Below, piece after piece: positions 1-8,244 of a DNA stretch of 64,000 bases. Made by a program: the position numbers and the translations under genes. The stretch covers positions 581,897-645,896 of the forward strand of contig NZ_HF952018.1 in assembly GCF_000430995.1 (NCBI RefSeq), written 5' to 3'. The DNA comes from Thermobrachium celere DSM 8682 (lineage in GTDB: Bacteria > Bacillota > Clostridia > Clostridiales > Caloramatoraceae). A model generated the notes under the pieces. That model was not told where the DNA came from and searched no databases. It worked only from the letters and a program-made list of their open reading frames with translations. The number at the start of each line of letters is the position of its first letter. The first letter of the stretch is position 1.

Positions 1-357
1 AATGAATCAAAAGCTGCTTTACATGTTATGCTTTCTTATAATAGCGATTTAGCTATTGCTCATGCATTAAAAGAAAAGTTATTAAAAATTACTGAAACTG
101 CATCTTCTTCTAAGGAAGCTCGTACTTTATTAAAGGAATGGATAAAACTTGCTCAAAATAGTGGTCTTAAAGAATTCAAAAAATGTGCTGATACTTATAT
201 TAGATATTTCGATGGAATAGTTAATTCTTTTGATATTCCTTACACAAATGCTTGTATAGAAGGATTTAATAACAAGATTAAAGTTATTAAAAGAAATGCC
301 TTCGGCTTTAAAAATTTTGATAGGTTTAGAAATAGAATACTTCATTGTTGTAACTAA
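1..357 (+). CDS. ISL3-family transposase, C-terminal part (left end cut by window)
   Basis: The reading frame is open from base 1 and ends at 357, so only about the last 118 residues are seen. The segment NACIEGFNNKIKVIKR followed by a Phe/Arg-rich tail is typical of the end of ISL3-type DDE transposases, and the Glu in IEGFNNKIK is the expected third acidic catalytic residue. A terminal inverted repeat of ISL3 type lies about 145 bp downstream, which supports the family. Whether the element is intact cannot be judged because its left part is outside the window. It lies tail to tail with the decarboxylase gene and has no functional link with it. Confidence 0.85.
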   Translation, partial: NESKAALHVMLSYNSDLAIAHALKEKLLKITETASSSKEARTLLKEWIKLAQNSGLKEFKKCADTYIRYFDGIVNSFDIPYTNACIEGFNNKIKVIKRNAFGFKNFDRFRNRILHCCN

Positions 358-379
358 ATTTTATAAAATATTATATTTA

Positions 380-412
380 AAAGAACCCAACTACCGTTGG
401 TCTTTTTGTCAT
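380..412 (+). terminator. Hairpin after the transposase gene
   Basis: A short stem (CCAAC with GTTGG, flanked by AAGA and TCTT) is followed by TTTTTG. It probably ends transposase transcription inside the IS right end. Confidence 0.5.
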
Positions 413-499
413 GCAAACTTTTAGGCAAACTCCCTCAAAACCAATTTATCTTTCTAAAATTCCTCTCAAATAAGAAAGGACAGGCATTCTAAATGAATA

Positions 500-525
500 C
501 CCGCCCCAACTATTGACAAAGAGCC
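500..525 (-). repeat. Right terminal inverted repeat of the ISL3-type element
   Basis: Read on the minus strand the sequence begins GGCTCTTTGTCAATAGTTGG, the usual tip of ISL3-family elements. It marks position 525 as the outer end of the IS. The next bases (526-533, AAAATAAA) would be one copy of an 8-bp target duplication, and the other copy is outside the window. The insertion lies right at the T-tract of the neighbouring decarboxylase terminator. Confidence 0.75.
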
Positions 526-533
526 AAAATAAA

Positions 534-556
534 AAGGCAGAGACTATCTCTGCCTT
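534..556 (-). terminator. Intrinsic terminator of the decarboxylase gene
   Basis: The perfect 10-bp stem AAGGCAGAGA / TCTCTGCCTT has a 3-nt loop. On the minus strand it is followed by TTTTATTTT. It starts at the base next to the stop codon. Confidence 0.85.
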
Positions 557-2020
557 CTACATTTCTAGCACCTTTATATATTCTACATTTGGATCCTCTG
601 TTCCTTGAACGTATAGGTTTGCATCCTTTAGAGCCTGAACATAATCCAATACTTCTTCGTTTATTATTTCACCAGGGCAGATTATTGGAATTCCTGGAGG
701 ATAAGCAAGTAAGAACTCTGCAGAAATCAATCCTGTACTTTCTTTTAATGGAACAACTCTCTTCTTGCCATTAAATGCCTGTCTTGGAGTTACAGCTCTT
801 TGAGGTATTCCAGGTAAATCAATCACTGTTCCAATAGTAGGCCTTGTTCCATAATATTTATCTGAAATTTCCTTGAGTGCAGAAATAAACTTATCGATCT
901 TTTCCTTAGTATCTCCAAAGGAACCAACAGCAAGTATGTTGTATAAATCTGATAGCTCCATTTGTATATGATATTCATCAGCAAGTATCTGATCAAGCTC
1001 ATATCCTGTAAGTCCAAGTCCCTTACAATTTACTGTAATCTTAGTTGGATCAAGGGCAAATACTCCAGGTTGACCAAGTATTTCCTCACCAAAACAGTAT
1101 AGCCCTGGTATTTTATTTATCTCACGTCTTGCATAATTTGCAAGCTCAATAGCCTTATCTAATAGTTCCTTTCCTTTTGTTGCAATTTGCATTCTAGCCA
1201 CATCTAATGACGCCATAAGAGGGTAGGATGGGCTGGTAGTTTGAAGCAGGTTCATAATCTGCTGAACTCTATTTATATCAACCCTTCCAGACTTAACTTG
1301 TAAAAATGATGCCTGTGTCATTGCACCTATAATCTTATGGGTGCTTTGGGCACAAATATCTGCACCTGCCTGCATAGCAGACATAGGAAGCTTATCGTTA
1401 AAACCACAGTGTGGTCCATGGGCTTCATCTACTATAAGTGGAATGTTGTAGCTGTGAACAATATTTGCTATTTTCTTAATATCAGTTGCAACTCCATAGT
1501 ATGTTGGATTAATAATTAAAACAGCCTTTGCATCTGGGTTTTCCTTTAGAGCCTTTTCAACAGTCTCTGGAGTTACATTATGTGCAATTCCTAAATTCTT
1601 ATCAACCTCAGGCTGCATATAAACAGGTACAGCACCTGATAAAATTATACCTGCTGTAACAGACTTATGTACATTTCTTGGGATTATTATCTTATCTCCT
1701 TCTCCTACAACAGACATAATCATTGCTTGAATTGCACCACTTGTTCCATGTATTGAAATAAAGGCCATATCAGATCCATAGGCATCAGCTGCAAGAAGCA
1801 TTGCCTCCTTTATAGGCCCCTTTGGATGGTGCAAGCTGTCAACTAACTTAAACACAGTAACATCAATTGAAAGGATGTTTGTACCAACAAACTCCTTAAA
1901 TTTGTTGTCCATTCCATCGCCCTTTTTGTGCCCAGGTACATGGAAGGGAATTGTTTCACGGTTATAATATTCCATTAGAGCATCAAAAATTGGTGTTCTA
2001 GTTTGATCCATCTTATACAA
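557..2020 (-). CDS. Orn/Lys/Arg decarboxylase, fold type I (SpeA/LdcC-like)
   Basis: A PLP-dependent amino-acid decarboxylase of the short (about 490 residue) Gram-positive type, without the response-regulator-like N-terminal domain of the enterobacterial enzymes. Landmarks are PFHVPGHKKG near the N terminus, the HGTSGA segment, DEAHGPH and the PLP-lysine motif STHKIIGAMTQ. The C-terminal domain includes YPPGIPIICPGE. The product would be agmatine or cadaverine, for polyamine supply or acid resistance; the substrate cannot be fixed from sequence. Start: a GTG at 2032 lies inside the GAGGGTGG ribosome site, so the TTG at 2020 (8-nt spacing) is preferred, and ATG 2011 is also possible. The gene stands alone, divergent from rplY. 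Confidence 0.9.
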   Translation of the reverse strand: MYKMDQTRTPIFDALMEYYNRETIPFHVPGHKKGDGMDNKFKEFVGTNILSIDVTVFKLVDSLHHPKGPIKEAMLLAADAYGSDMAFISIHGTSGAIQAMIMSVVGEGDKIIIPRNVHKSVTAGIILSGAVPVYMQPEVDKNLGIAHNVTPETVEKALKENPDAKAVLIINPTYYGVATDIKKIANIVHSYNIPLIVDEAHGPHCGFNDKLPMSAMQAGADICAQSTHKIIGAMTQASFLQVKSGRVDINRVQQIMNLLQTTSPSYPLMASLDVARMQIATKGKELLDKAIELANYARREINKIPGLYCFGEEILGQPGVFALDPTKITVNCKGLGLTGYELDQILADEYHIQMELSDLYNILAVGSFGDTKEKIDKFISALKEISDKYYGTRPTIGTVIDLPGIPQRAVTPRQAFNGKKRVVPLKESTGLISAEFLLAYPPGIPIICPGEIINEEVLDYVQALKDANLYVQGTEDPNVEYIKVLEM

Positions 2021-2159
2021 TGTGATATCCACCCTCTTTCTATAAAATTAAAACCTTAATTATTATAGTCCTCTTAAATTAAAAATTCAATTACTTATTA
2101 TAAATTTTTTCCTTAAATTTTAATAATATTCTATGTATAAAAAAAGTTAAATAGGGAAA

Positions 2160-2202
2160 ACTCCTCTAATGTAGTAGATTGTTGTAAATAAAAAGGAGGA
2201 GT
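2160..2202 (+). promoter_or_regulatory. Possible anti-Shine-Dalgarno pairing in the rplY leader
   Basis: ACTCCTC at 2160-2166 is the exact complement of GAGGAGT at 2196-2202, which is the rplY ribosome site. A 7-bp stem with a 29-nt loop would close the site. It matters only if the transcript starts upstream of 2160, and no convincing promoter was identified. Confidence 0.35.
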
Positions 2203-2206
2203 AGAT

Positions 2207-2788
2207 ATGCAAATAGAAGCAAGACTTAGAGAAAAGATATCCAAAACAGAAAATCACAGATTAAGAAAACAAGGAAGGCTTCCTGCAGTTATATATGGGC
2301 TTAACAAACAGAACTTCAACATCGAAGTTGCAATGGCAGATGTATTTGAAGTATTAAAACATGATGGTCCCCATGCAGTAGTTGATTTAAATGTTAACGG
2401 AGCACATGAAAATGCAATAATAAAGGATATACAGAGGGACCCAATAGATGGAAAAGTACTCCACATTGATTTTGAAAGAATAGAAGGTAACAAAAAAGTA
2501 CATACAAAGGTTCCAATTAACTTCACAGGTGAAGAATACCTTAAATCTAGAGGCCTTCTTATCCAAAAGGAAATATCCTATGTAGAGGTAGATGCTCCAG
2601 CAGATAGAATACCAAAGAACATAACAATAGACGTATCAAGCATAACTGGAAGCTATAAAGTAACTTTAAAGGACGTTGAAATTGCAGAAGAGATTGCAAT
2701 AGATCTTCCAGAGAATGCAACAATAGCTCAAATTTACTATTATAAAGAACAAGTTGAACAGGATACAAAAGAAGTGCAGAGCGAATAG
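2207..2788 (+). CDS. rplY: 50S ribosomal protein L25 / general stress protein Ctc
   Basis: A 193-residue L25 of the long (CTC/TL5) type. The N-terminal 5S-rRNA-binding domain (about 1-95) has GRLPAVIYG and a histidine-containing HIDFERI strand. The C-terminal beta domain (about 96-185) includes KSRGLLIQKEISYVEV and the DLPENATIAQI end. It binds 5S rRNA in the large subunit; in Bacillus, Ctc is a stress-induced form. The ATG is preceded by a very strong AAAGGAGGAG site. The acidic tail (QDTKEVQSE) is normal for the family. It is monocistronic, with its own terminator formed over the stop codon. Confidence 0.95.
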   Translation: MQIEARLREKISKTENHRLRKQGRLPAVIYGLNKQNFNIEVAMADVFEVLKHDGPHAVVDLNVNGAHENAIIKDIQRDPIDGKVLHIDFERIEGNKKVHTKVPINFTGEEYLKSRGLLIQKEISYVEVDAPADRIPKNITIDVSSITGSYKVTLKDVEIAEEIAIDLPENATIAQIYYYKEQVEQDTKEVQSE

Positions 2789-2799
2789 GCTCTGCTTTT
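2776..2799 (+). terminator. Terminator of rplY, stop codon in the loop
   Basis: GCAGAGC (2776-2782) pairs with GCTCTGC (2789-2795) and is followed by TTTT. The TAG stop of rplY lies in the loop. Confidence 0.8.
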
Positions 2800-2898
2800 C
2801 CTATGTTAGATTTATTAAAGTAAATTAGGATTATTTAAAAATAATTACATATATTGCAAAATATAGTTATTAAATTGTGTTAAATAGGAGGTATTCGA

Positions 2899-3684
2899 AT
2901 GAAAAGAATTAAAAAAATTGTTTTACTAATTTTAGTGATAACATTCTTAGTTCTTCCGTTAATTCAAATTGGTGCACAAGCAAAAGAAGTTCTTCCAAAA
3001 GTAAAAATAGTATCAGTAGTTAAATCTTCATATCTTGTTTATGAACCAATTTCAGTAACAGTAAATTCAAATTATTTAGGTAAAGTTCAGTACAGAGCCT
3101 ATATTAAGAATGTAAAAACAGGAAAGGTATATGATGTATTTACAATAAGTAAGGATAAATACTCAACTGTTGTTAATGGAGGAGAAAACTTCAAATTTAC
3201 AATAAGAGCAACTACAGCTGGTACATATCAAGTAGTTGTTATGGTAAAAAGAGAAGGTGTAAAGAAGAACTATGAATCAATTGTTTACTCAAGAAAAATA
3301 ACTATAAAGGATACAAAGGCAGCAATAACAAATGTTAGCCTAAAGATAAATGGGAACAAAGTAATAACAGGCGTAACTGCAGGGCATACATTTTACTTTA
3401 ACTTATCAAGCCTAAAGGATTCAGACAGAGTGACAAGACTTATAATTACTTCAAACAAGGATGCGAAGGTTAGATTAGCTGGAAAAGATATACCTCTTAC
3501 TGCATATCAACCAAAGGAAATTTCACTTTCAATGCTTGGAATAAAGGATAATCCTCCAGAAGGTGCAACTCTTAAATCAATAAGAAATTTTAAGGATTCA
3601 AATGGATACTTAACAGGCAAGATTGAATTGTATATAAACGGTAAAATATACAAAACGTATGATGTAAAGGCCAAGGTAAATTAA
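2899..3684 (+). CDS. Secreted protein with Y_Y_Y-like beta-sandwich domains
   Basis: A 261-residue protein with a clear Sec signal peptide (MKRIKKIVLLILVITFLVL, probable cleavage after AQA near residue 28). The mature part is all-beta in character. The stretch TTAGTYQVVVMVKREGVKKN closely resembles TIGNYKVVINIKQEGSNKEY in the SpoIID/LytB protein at 26.4 kb, so both seem to carry the triple-tyrosine (Y_Y_Y) type of module. No catalytic motif or cell-wall anchor is visible. The ribosome site is AGGAGG, 8 nt before the ATG. It has its own terminator. It may be an extracellular adhesion or polysaccharide-binding protein, but this is inference. Confidence 0.7.
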   Translation: MKRIKKIVLLILVITFLVLPLIQIGAQAKEVLPKVKIVSVVKSSYLVYEPISVTVNSNYLGKVQYRAYIKNVKTGKVYDVFTISKDKYSTVVNGGENFKFTIRATTAGTYQVVVMVKREGVKKNYESIVYSRKITIKDTKAAITNVSLKINGNKVITGVTAGHTFYFNLSSLKDSDRVTRLIITSNKDAKVRLAGKDIPLTAYQPKEISLSMLGIKDNPPEGATLKSIRNFKDSNGYLTGKIELYINGKIYKTYDVKAKVN

Positions 3685-3712
3685 GCTGCTGAGAATTTCT
3701 GCAGCTTTTTTT
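3683..3712 (+). terminator. Terminator after the secreted protein gene
   Basis: AAGCTGC (3683-3689) pairs with GCAGCTT (3701-3707), followed by a T run. It overlaps the TAA stop. Confidence 0.85.
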
Positions 3713-3839
3713 ACAAAAATACCTTTAATATCTCTAAAAAAGTCAAATTCACTTTCAATAAATCCCATTTCATATTATTGTAAAATAAAAAAAAATATAT
3801 TAAAATAAGTTTGATAAAATAAAAAAATGGGGTGATTTG

Positions 3840-4907
3840 TTGAAATATATAGACTACATAAAAAAAGAAGTAGAAAGGCTTTTATTTATAGAAACAAATA
3901 AGGATTTAACATTTAAAATAAAAAATTCTTTTGTATTAAAAAAGGGAGAATATCCAATTAATGTTGATAACTTAAAAGATATGGCTTTAAATGGTACATT
4001 TAACATAAACTTAAGCTATATATTAGATGGAATTATAACAATTCTCGGAGTGGATGAGAATTTTAAATATAAAGATGACTACTTTTCTATATTAAAAAGC
4101 ATCCAAGGAATTGAAAGTTACATAATTTCACAGATTGAAGCGAATAGAGAGAAAAACATAAAAAAATCACTCATTTATGCAAATACATTAATTAAGCTTT
4201 CACCAAAGGAATCAAACCTTATAAATAGAATATATCTTTTATTTGACATTCAGCAAAAAACAGGACTGGACTTTAAAGATGAAATTGAAAAATCCCTAAA
4301 AGAGGTTTTAGATATAAATCCAGACAATCCAACAGCAAACTACAATTTAGCACTTTTATACCTAAATAATGACAACGATTTAGCAAAATACCACTTAAGA
4401 AAATGCCTACAAAGTCCGACGACAAAAAATGAGGCACAAGAGCTTCTTGAAAAAATAGAAATTGTCGAAAGCTTCGACAAGGCTGTTGATCTAATAAAAT
4501 CACAACAATACAGACAAGCTCTTGCAATTTTAATTCCACTAATTGAACAACAGCCAGAAAATCTTAATGCAATATACTATACAGCTTTGTGCTATAGAAA
4601 TCTAAACGCAAACCAAAAAGCTCTATACTACCTAAACATGTTAAAAGGATGTCCAGAAAGACCAGAGGTTTTTGTTGAAATTGGTTTAAACTTAGCCTCT
4701 CTTGGGTACTTTGAAGAGGCTCTTAAAAACTTTAAAGATGCTCTAAAACTTAAGCCAAACGACAGTACAATAATATGCAACATTGGTGTCTGCTATTACT
4801 ATTTAGGACAAAATGATAAAGCTAAGGAGGCCTTTGAACTTTCATTAAGGCTTAACAAAGATGATGAAGTAACAAAAAAATGGCTGGAGCTCTTAAAGGA
4901 GGACTAA
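3840..4907 (+). CDS. TPR-repeat protein at the head of the polysaccharide locus
   Basis: A cytoplasmic 355-residue protein with no signal or membrane segment. Several tetratricopeptide repeats are visible in the C-terminal two thirds: a run around NPDNPTANYNLALLYL, another around LNAIYYTALCYRNL, and the last two at PEVFVEIGLNLASLGYFEEA and STIICNIGVCYYYLGQNDKA. The N-terminal 110 residues are not recognised. Two TTG codons stand in tandem (3837 and 3840); the GGGGTGA site is better spaced for 3840. The gene ends 3 nt before the first wzz, so the two are probably co-transcribed. It may be a scaffold for the export complex. Confidence 0.75.
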   Translation: MKYIDYIKKEVERLLFIETNKDLTFKIKNSFVLKKGEYPINVDNLKDMALNGTFNINLSYILDGIITILGVDENFKYKDDYFSILKSIQGIESYIISQIEANREKNIKKSLIYANTLIKLSPKESNLINRIYLLFDIQQKTGLDFKDEIEKSLKEVLDINPDNPTANYNLALLYLNNDNDLAKYHLRKCLQSPTTKNEAQELLEKIEIVESFDKAVDLIKSQQYRQALAILIPLIEQQPENLNAIYYTALCYRNLNANQKALYYLNMLKGCPERPEVFVEIGLNLASLGYFEEALKNFKDALKLKPNDSTIICNIGVCYYYLGQNDKAKEAFELSLRLNKDDEVTKKWLELLKED

Positions 4908-4910
4908 AAA

Positions 4911-5594
4911 ATGGAACAAGAAATGACGATTGATTTAACAGAACTTTTTGCAATCATAAAAAAGAGAATTTGGCTTATAATCGCTATAACACTTGCTACA
5001 ACATTAATTTCTGCTGTTTTAAGCTTTTTTGTCTTAAAGCCAGTGTACGAAGCGAAAATAAGCATAATTATAGGAAGAGCAGAAATAGGTGAAAAGGTTA
5101 AAACTGACTACAACGAAGTATTGATGTATCAAAAACTTGTAAAAACATACGCAGAAATTGCAAAGTCAAAGACAGTTGTAGAAAAAACAATAAACGAATT
5201 AGGAAAAAGTGTACAAGCAGATGATTACCTAAAAAACATAACAGCAATACCACAACCAGATACACAAATACTTGTTTTAAAATATCAATCAAAGGACCCT
5301 GTTGATGCAGCAACAACAATAAACACACATGCTAAAAACTTTATAGAGGAATCAAAAAGATTTTATCCAGATGGTAATATACAAATAATAGACGCAGCAC
5401 AAGTTCCAGAAAATCCAGTAAAACCAAAGAAAATGCTAAATATAGCAATAGCCTTTGTGCTTGGAGTTATGCTATCACTTGGACTTGTATTTATACTTGA
5501 ATACATGGATACAACAGTCAAAACAGAAGATGATGTAGAAAAACTACTAGATCTTCCTGTTGTAGGTATAATACCAAATAATAAAGATGAGTAG
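4911..5594 (+). CDS. Wzz/CapA-type polysaccharide co-polymerase (copy 1)
   Basis: A 227-residue chain-length determinant protein of Gram-positive type. It has an N-terminal Wzz domain, TM1 at about 19-41, an extracellular loop and TM2 at about 178-198 preceded by PENPVKPKKM, the proline-rich PCP signature. A cytoplasmic tail ends LPVVGIIPNN. Such proteins activate a partner BY-kinase and set polymer length. No intact kinase follows: the next 220 bp hold only a decayed kinase end. The protein is strongly similar to the second copy at 6.8 kb, sharing for example MYQKLVKTYAEIAKS. Cassette duplication is the simplest explanation. The ATG has an AAGGAGG site. Confidence 0.9.
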   Translation: MEQEMTIDLTELFAIIKKRIWLIIAITLATTLISAVLSFFVLKPVYEAKISIIIGRAEIGEKVKTDYNEVLMYQKLVKTYAEIAKSKTVVEKTINELGKSVQADDYLKNITAIPQPDTQILVLKYQSKDPVDAATTINTHAKNFIEESKRFYPDGNIQIIDAAQVPENPVKPKKMLNIAIAFVLGVMLSLGLVFILEYMDTTVKTEDDVEKLLDLPVVGIIPNNKDE

Positions 5595-5641
5595 TTTTAG
5601 AAATTTTATTTTGTAATCATCTTGAATAGTATTTTAAATAT

Positions 5642-5815
5642 GTTCAAATATTATCAAACATTACAGATGGAGTAATAATTGTTTTATTAAGAGATGGTAA
5701 AAGAAATTTGTAAGGAGTATAAAGGATCTACTAAATAAAGTTATTGTAAATATAAGTCTAGAAAAGATATGCTTACTATTATTACTATGGTGAAGAAGGA
5801 AGTGCTAAAGGATGA
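5642..5815 (+). pseudogene. Decayed C-terminal remnant of a BY-kinase gene
   Basis: Three short segments in different frames match, in order, the end of the intact BY-kinase at 7439-8167. VQILSNITDGVIIVLL (from 5642) parallels AQVLSKYADGTLLVVA. KDLLNKVIVNI (from 5722) parallels KELLDKVDANI. YAYYYYYGEEGSAKG (from 5768) parallels the tyrosine-rich tail. Stops and frameshifts separate them. The last segment ends with a TGA at 5813 that overlaps the ATG of the phosphatase gene, which looks like a fossil of the usual kinase-phosphatase coupling. Confidence 0.8.
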
Positions 5816-6588
5816 TAGATATACACAGCCACATACTTCCAGGAATTGATGATGGTTCTAAGGACTTAGAAACTACTTTAAAAATGATAGAAATATATAA
5901 ATCTCAAGGGGTTGACACTGTAATATCAACCCCGCATTTTTATCCATCCTATTTTGAAAACACAAAGGAAGTTGTTAATAAAACACTATATGAGATAAAT
6001 GAAAAGCTAAAGGCGATGAATATTGACTTTACTATTTACCCAGGAAGCGAAGTCTTTGCAACACAAGATACCTTAAAATACGTAAAGGAAGGATATATAC
6101 AGACTTTAAACAATTCAAGATATATATTAATGGAGTTTGATTACAAACATTTTCCAGAATATGGACTTGACTTAATATATGAACTGCACCTTTTAGGATA
6201 TAGAGTAGTGGTTGCACACCCCGAGAGGTATTATTATGTAATAAAAGATATAACCTTTTTAAACGAATTAATTGAAGAGGGTTGCCTCATCCAAATAAAC
6301 ACATCCAGCATCACAGGATTATTTGGAAGAGAGGTTAAAAAGACAGCACTTAAGATAATTGAAAACGGCTCCTTTAACTTCATAGCAACAGATGCCCATA
6401 CAACCAATGGAAGAGGCCCATATTTTGAAGAGGCTTTTAAGTTGATTAATAAATTTAAAAAAGATTATCGACAAACATTAGCGAATAATATAGAATTACT
6501 AATAAAAAATGTAAATATATGTAACAAACTTAACAAAATGGAAAAAAACAAAAGCTTTATTGATATATTAAAAGGAATTAGGAGGTAA
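5812..6588 (+). CDS. PHP-family tyrosine-protein phosphatase (CpsB/YwqE type)
   Basis: A 258-residue manganese-dependent phosphatase of the CpsB/Wzb-PHP family that removes phosphate from the tyrosine tail of BY-kinases. Metal-binding motifs appear in order: IDIHSHILPGIDDG at the N terminus, STPHFYPS near 40, VVAHPERYYY near 135 and ATDAHTTNGRGP near 195. Length and order are typical. The start ATG lies inside the end of the kinase remnant, so the gene has probably lost its original translational coupling; a GAAGGAAG stretch upstream can serve as ribosome site. It lies between the two wzz copies and can still act on the intact kinase downstream. Confidence 0.9.
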   Translation: MIDIHSHILPGIDDGSKDLETTLKMIEIYKSQGVDTVISTPHFYPSYFENTKEVVNKTLYEINEKLKAMNIDFTIYPGSEVFATQDTLKYVKEGYIQTLNNSRYILMEFDYKHFPEYGLDLIYELHLLGYRVVVAHPERYYYVIKDITFLNELIEEGCLIQINTSSITGLFGREVKKTALKIIENGSFNFIATDAHTTNGRGPYFEEAFKLINKFKKDYRQTLANNIELLIKNVNICNKLNKMEKNKSFIDILKGIRR

Positions 6589-6659
6589 TTTCTACTAATT
6601 CCTTATTTTTTTTGTAAAGAAGCTGTATAGTTGTTTTAACAAAATATGTATTTCATGTT

Positions 6660-6774
6660 ATTATTAAGGAGCTGGTGATCGATGAAGCTTACTCTGTATC
6701 TGGGCCCTTGGAGTAAGTCGAGATAGTAGGGCACCCACCGCCAAGCAGAGGGTTTATGTGTTGGGGGTGGTCTA
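6660..6774 (+). ncRNA. Candidate structured RNA leader between the phosphatase and second wzz genes
   Basis: This 115-nt stretch is far more GC-rich than its surroundings and has two clear stems. CTTACTC (6688-6694) pairs with GAGTAAG (6711-6717). CCACC (6735-6739) pairs with GGTGG (6766-6770), extended by CC/GG after one mismatch. The second stem holds the GGGGGTGG ribosome site of the next gene, so it could block translation. CACC can also pair with GGTG at 6674-6677, an alternative state. It fits no riboswitch class I can recall with certainty. A polysaccharide antitermination RNA (EAR-like) or part of a 6S-like RNA are possibilities to test. Confidence 0.5.
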
Positions 6775-7437
6775 TTGGAAATTCAAGATATACTGCACAT
6801 CATAAAAAAGCGTATTGTACTTATATCATCTATCACAGTTATGTCAGTTATAATATCAGCACTTATATCCTTTTATCTAATAACACCAGAGTACAAATCA
6901 ACCTGCAGTATAGTAGTAACAAAACATATGGAAAAGGATGGAGAAAAGCTGCAGTATAACGACATAATGATGTATCAAAAACTTGTTAAAACATATGCAG
7001 AGATAGCAAAATCAAGAAAGGTTGCAGAAAATACAATAATCAGCATGGGGCTTAATATAAAGCCTGAGGAGCTTCAAAGAATGCTTACAACCAATATTGC
7101 ACCAGATACAGAAGTTATGTATATATCAATTCAGCATAAGGATAAGAAGTTTGCAACAAATGTTGTAAATAAACTCTCAGAGGAGTTTATAAAAAGGGCA
7201 AATGAACTTTTGCCGGGGGGGAATATTCAAATAATAGACTATGCTAAGGTGCCAAAGTCACCAGTTAAACCTAAAAAGGTTCTTAATATGGCAATTGCAT
7301 TTGTTCTTGGACTTATGACATCTCTAGGATTGACATTCCTTTTAGAATATCTTGATACAACTATTAAGACAGCAGATGAAATAGATTCATATCTTGATAT
7401 ACCAGTTATTGGATTAATTGCAAAGGTGGGTGAATAA
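6775..7437 (+). CDS. Wzz/CapA-type polysaccharide co-polymerase (copy 2)
   Basis: A 220-residue paralogue of the copy at 4.9 kb with the same layout: TM1 at about 16-36, an extracellular segment with MMYQKLVKTYAEIAKS, the PKSPVKPKKV motif, TM2 near 171-192 and a tail ending IPVIGLIAK. It starts with TTG at 6775, 4 nt after GGGGGTGG, and this ribosome site lies in the predicted leader hairpin. The stop codon is followed one base later by the kinase start, so the two are translationally coupled. It should be the membrane activator of that kinase. Confidence 0.9.
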   Translation: MEIQDILHIIKKRIVLISSITVMSVIISALISFYLITPEYKSTCSIVVTKHMEKDGEKLQYNDIMMYQKLVKTYAEIAKSRKVAENTIISMGLNIKPEELQRMLTTNIAPDTEVMYISIQHKDKKFATNVVNKLSEEFIKRANELLPGGNIQIIDYAKVPKSPVKPKKVLNMAIAFVLGLMTSLGLTFLLEYLDTTIKTADEIDSYLDIPVIGLIAKVGE

Positions 7438-7438
7438 T

Positions 7439-8167
7439 GTGGTTGGGGTTGATTTAGTTACAATTGAAAAGCCAAAGAGCCCTATAGCAGAGGCCTATAG
7501 GACATTAAGAACAAATATACAGTTTTCATCCCTTGACAAAAAGGTTAAAAAGATTGTTATAACAAGCTCTGGTCCAGGAGAAGGTAAAACAACAACAGCT
7601 CTTAACCTTGCCGTAACACTTGCACAAAATGGACATAAAACACTACTGCTGGATTGTGATATGAGAAAACCAAGTATACATAAGAGACTTAGGATATCAA
7701 ACTTAAATGGACTATCTAATATATTGGTTGGAGAAGTTTCTTTTGAAGATGCTTTAAATAAAGGACCTGTTGATAATTTAGATGTAGTAACATCAGGAAC
7801 AAGGCCTCCAAACCCAGCAGAGCTTTTATCTTCCCAAAGGATGATAAACTTTATACAAGGTCTTGATGAAAAGTATGATTACATAGTTATAGATACGCCT
7901 CCTGTTCTAATGGTAACAGATGCACAGGTTCTTTCAAAATATGCAGATGGAACTCTTCTTGTTGTAGCATCTGGTGAGGCAGAAAAGGATGCAGTAAAAA
8001 GAGCTAAGGAACTATTAGATAAAGTTGATGCAAATATACTTGGGGTTGTTTTAAATAAACTTGATACATCAAGAAAGGGCTATTATGGATACTACTATCA
8101 ATACTACTACGGACACGATCAAGATAAGAAGGAAAAGAAGAGAAAAGGGCTATTCTTCGGTAGGTAG
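7439..8167 (+). CDS. BY-kinase (CpsD/Wze-type tyrosine autokinase)
   Basis: A 242-residue bacterial tyrosine kinase of the cytoplasmic Gram-positive type. Walker A is GPGEGKTT (45-52), Walker A' LLLDCDM (69-75) and Walker B YIVIDTPP (148-155). The tyrosine cluster at about 215-224 (YYGYYYQYYY) is the autophosphorylation site, followed by a Lys/Arg-rich end. It phosphorylates itself when bound to the Wzz partner, and cycling with the PHP phosphatase controls polymer assembly. A GTG at 7439 is chosen because GGTGGGTG lies 6 nt upstream. An upstream TTG at 7418 would overlap the wzz gene. Confidence 0.92.
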   Translation: MVGVDLVTIEKPKSPIAEAYRTLRTNIQFSSLDKKVKKIVITSSGPGEGKTTTALNLAVTLAQNGHKTLLLDCDMRKPSIHKRLRISNLNGLSNILVGEVSFEDALNKGPVDNLDVVTSGTRPPNPAELLSSQRMINFIQGLDEKYDYIVIDTPPVLMVTDAQVLSKYADGTLLVVASGEAEKDAVKRAKELLDKVDANILGVVLNKLDTSRKGYYGYYYQYYYGHDQDKKEKKRKGLFFGR

Positions 8168-8244
8168 GAATAAACTTAAAAGATTAATCAAGATTAGAAA
8201 TTAAACAAGTATAAATCAATATTTTAAAAAAGAGAGGTGTTATT

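Noticed and set aside
6682-6726. A 14-codon reading frame (MKLTLYLGPWSKSR) with AAGGAG 10 nt upstream, as a leader peptide
   Set aside because: It overlaps a strong RNA stem and has no sign of a regulatory codon run; more likely incidental to the structured leader. Kept only as an alternative.
6660-6774. 6S RNA or a c-di-GMP, T-box or other riboswitch
   Set aside because: GGGCACCCACC gives a 6S-like impression, but no closing stem between the ends and no typical length was found. Conserved cores of c-di-GMP-I/II, T-box, SAM, lysine and glycine classes are absent.
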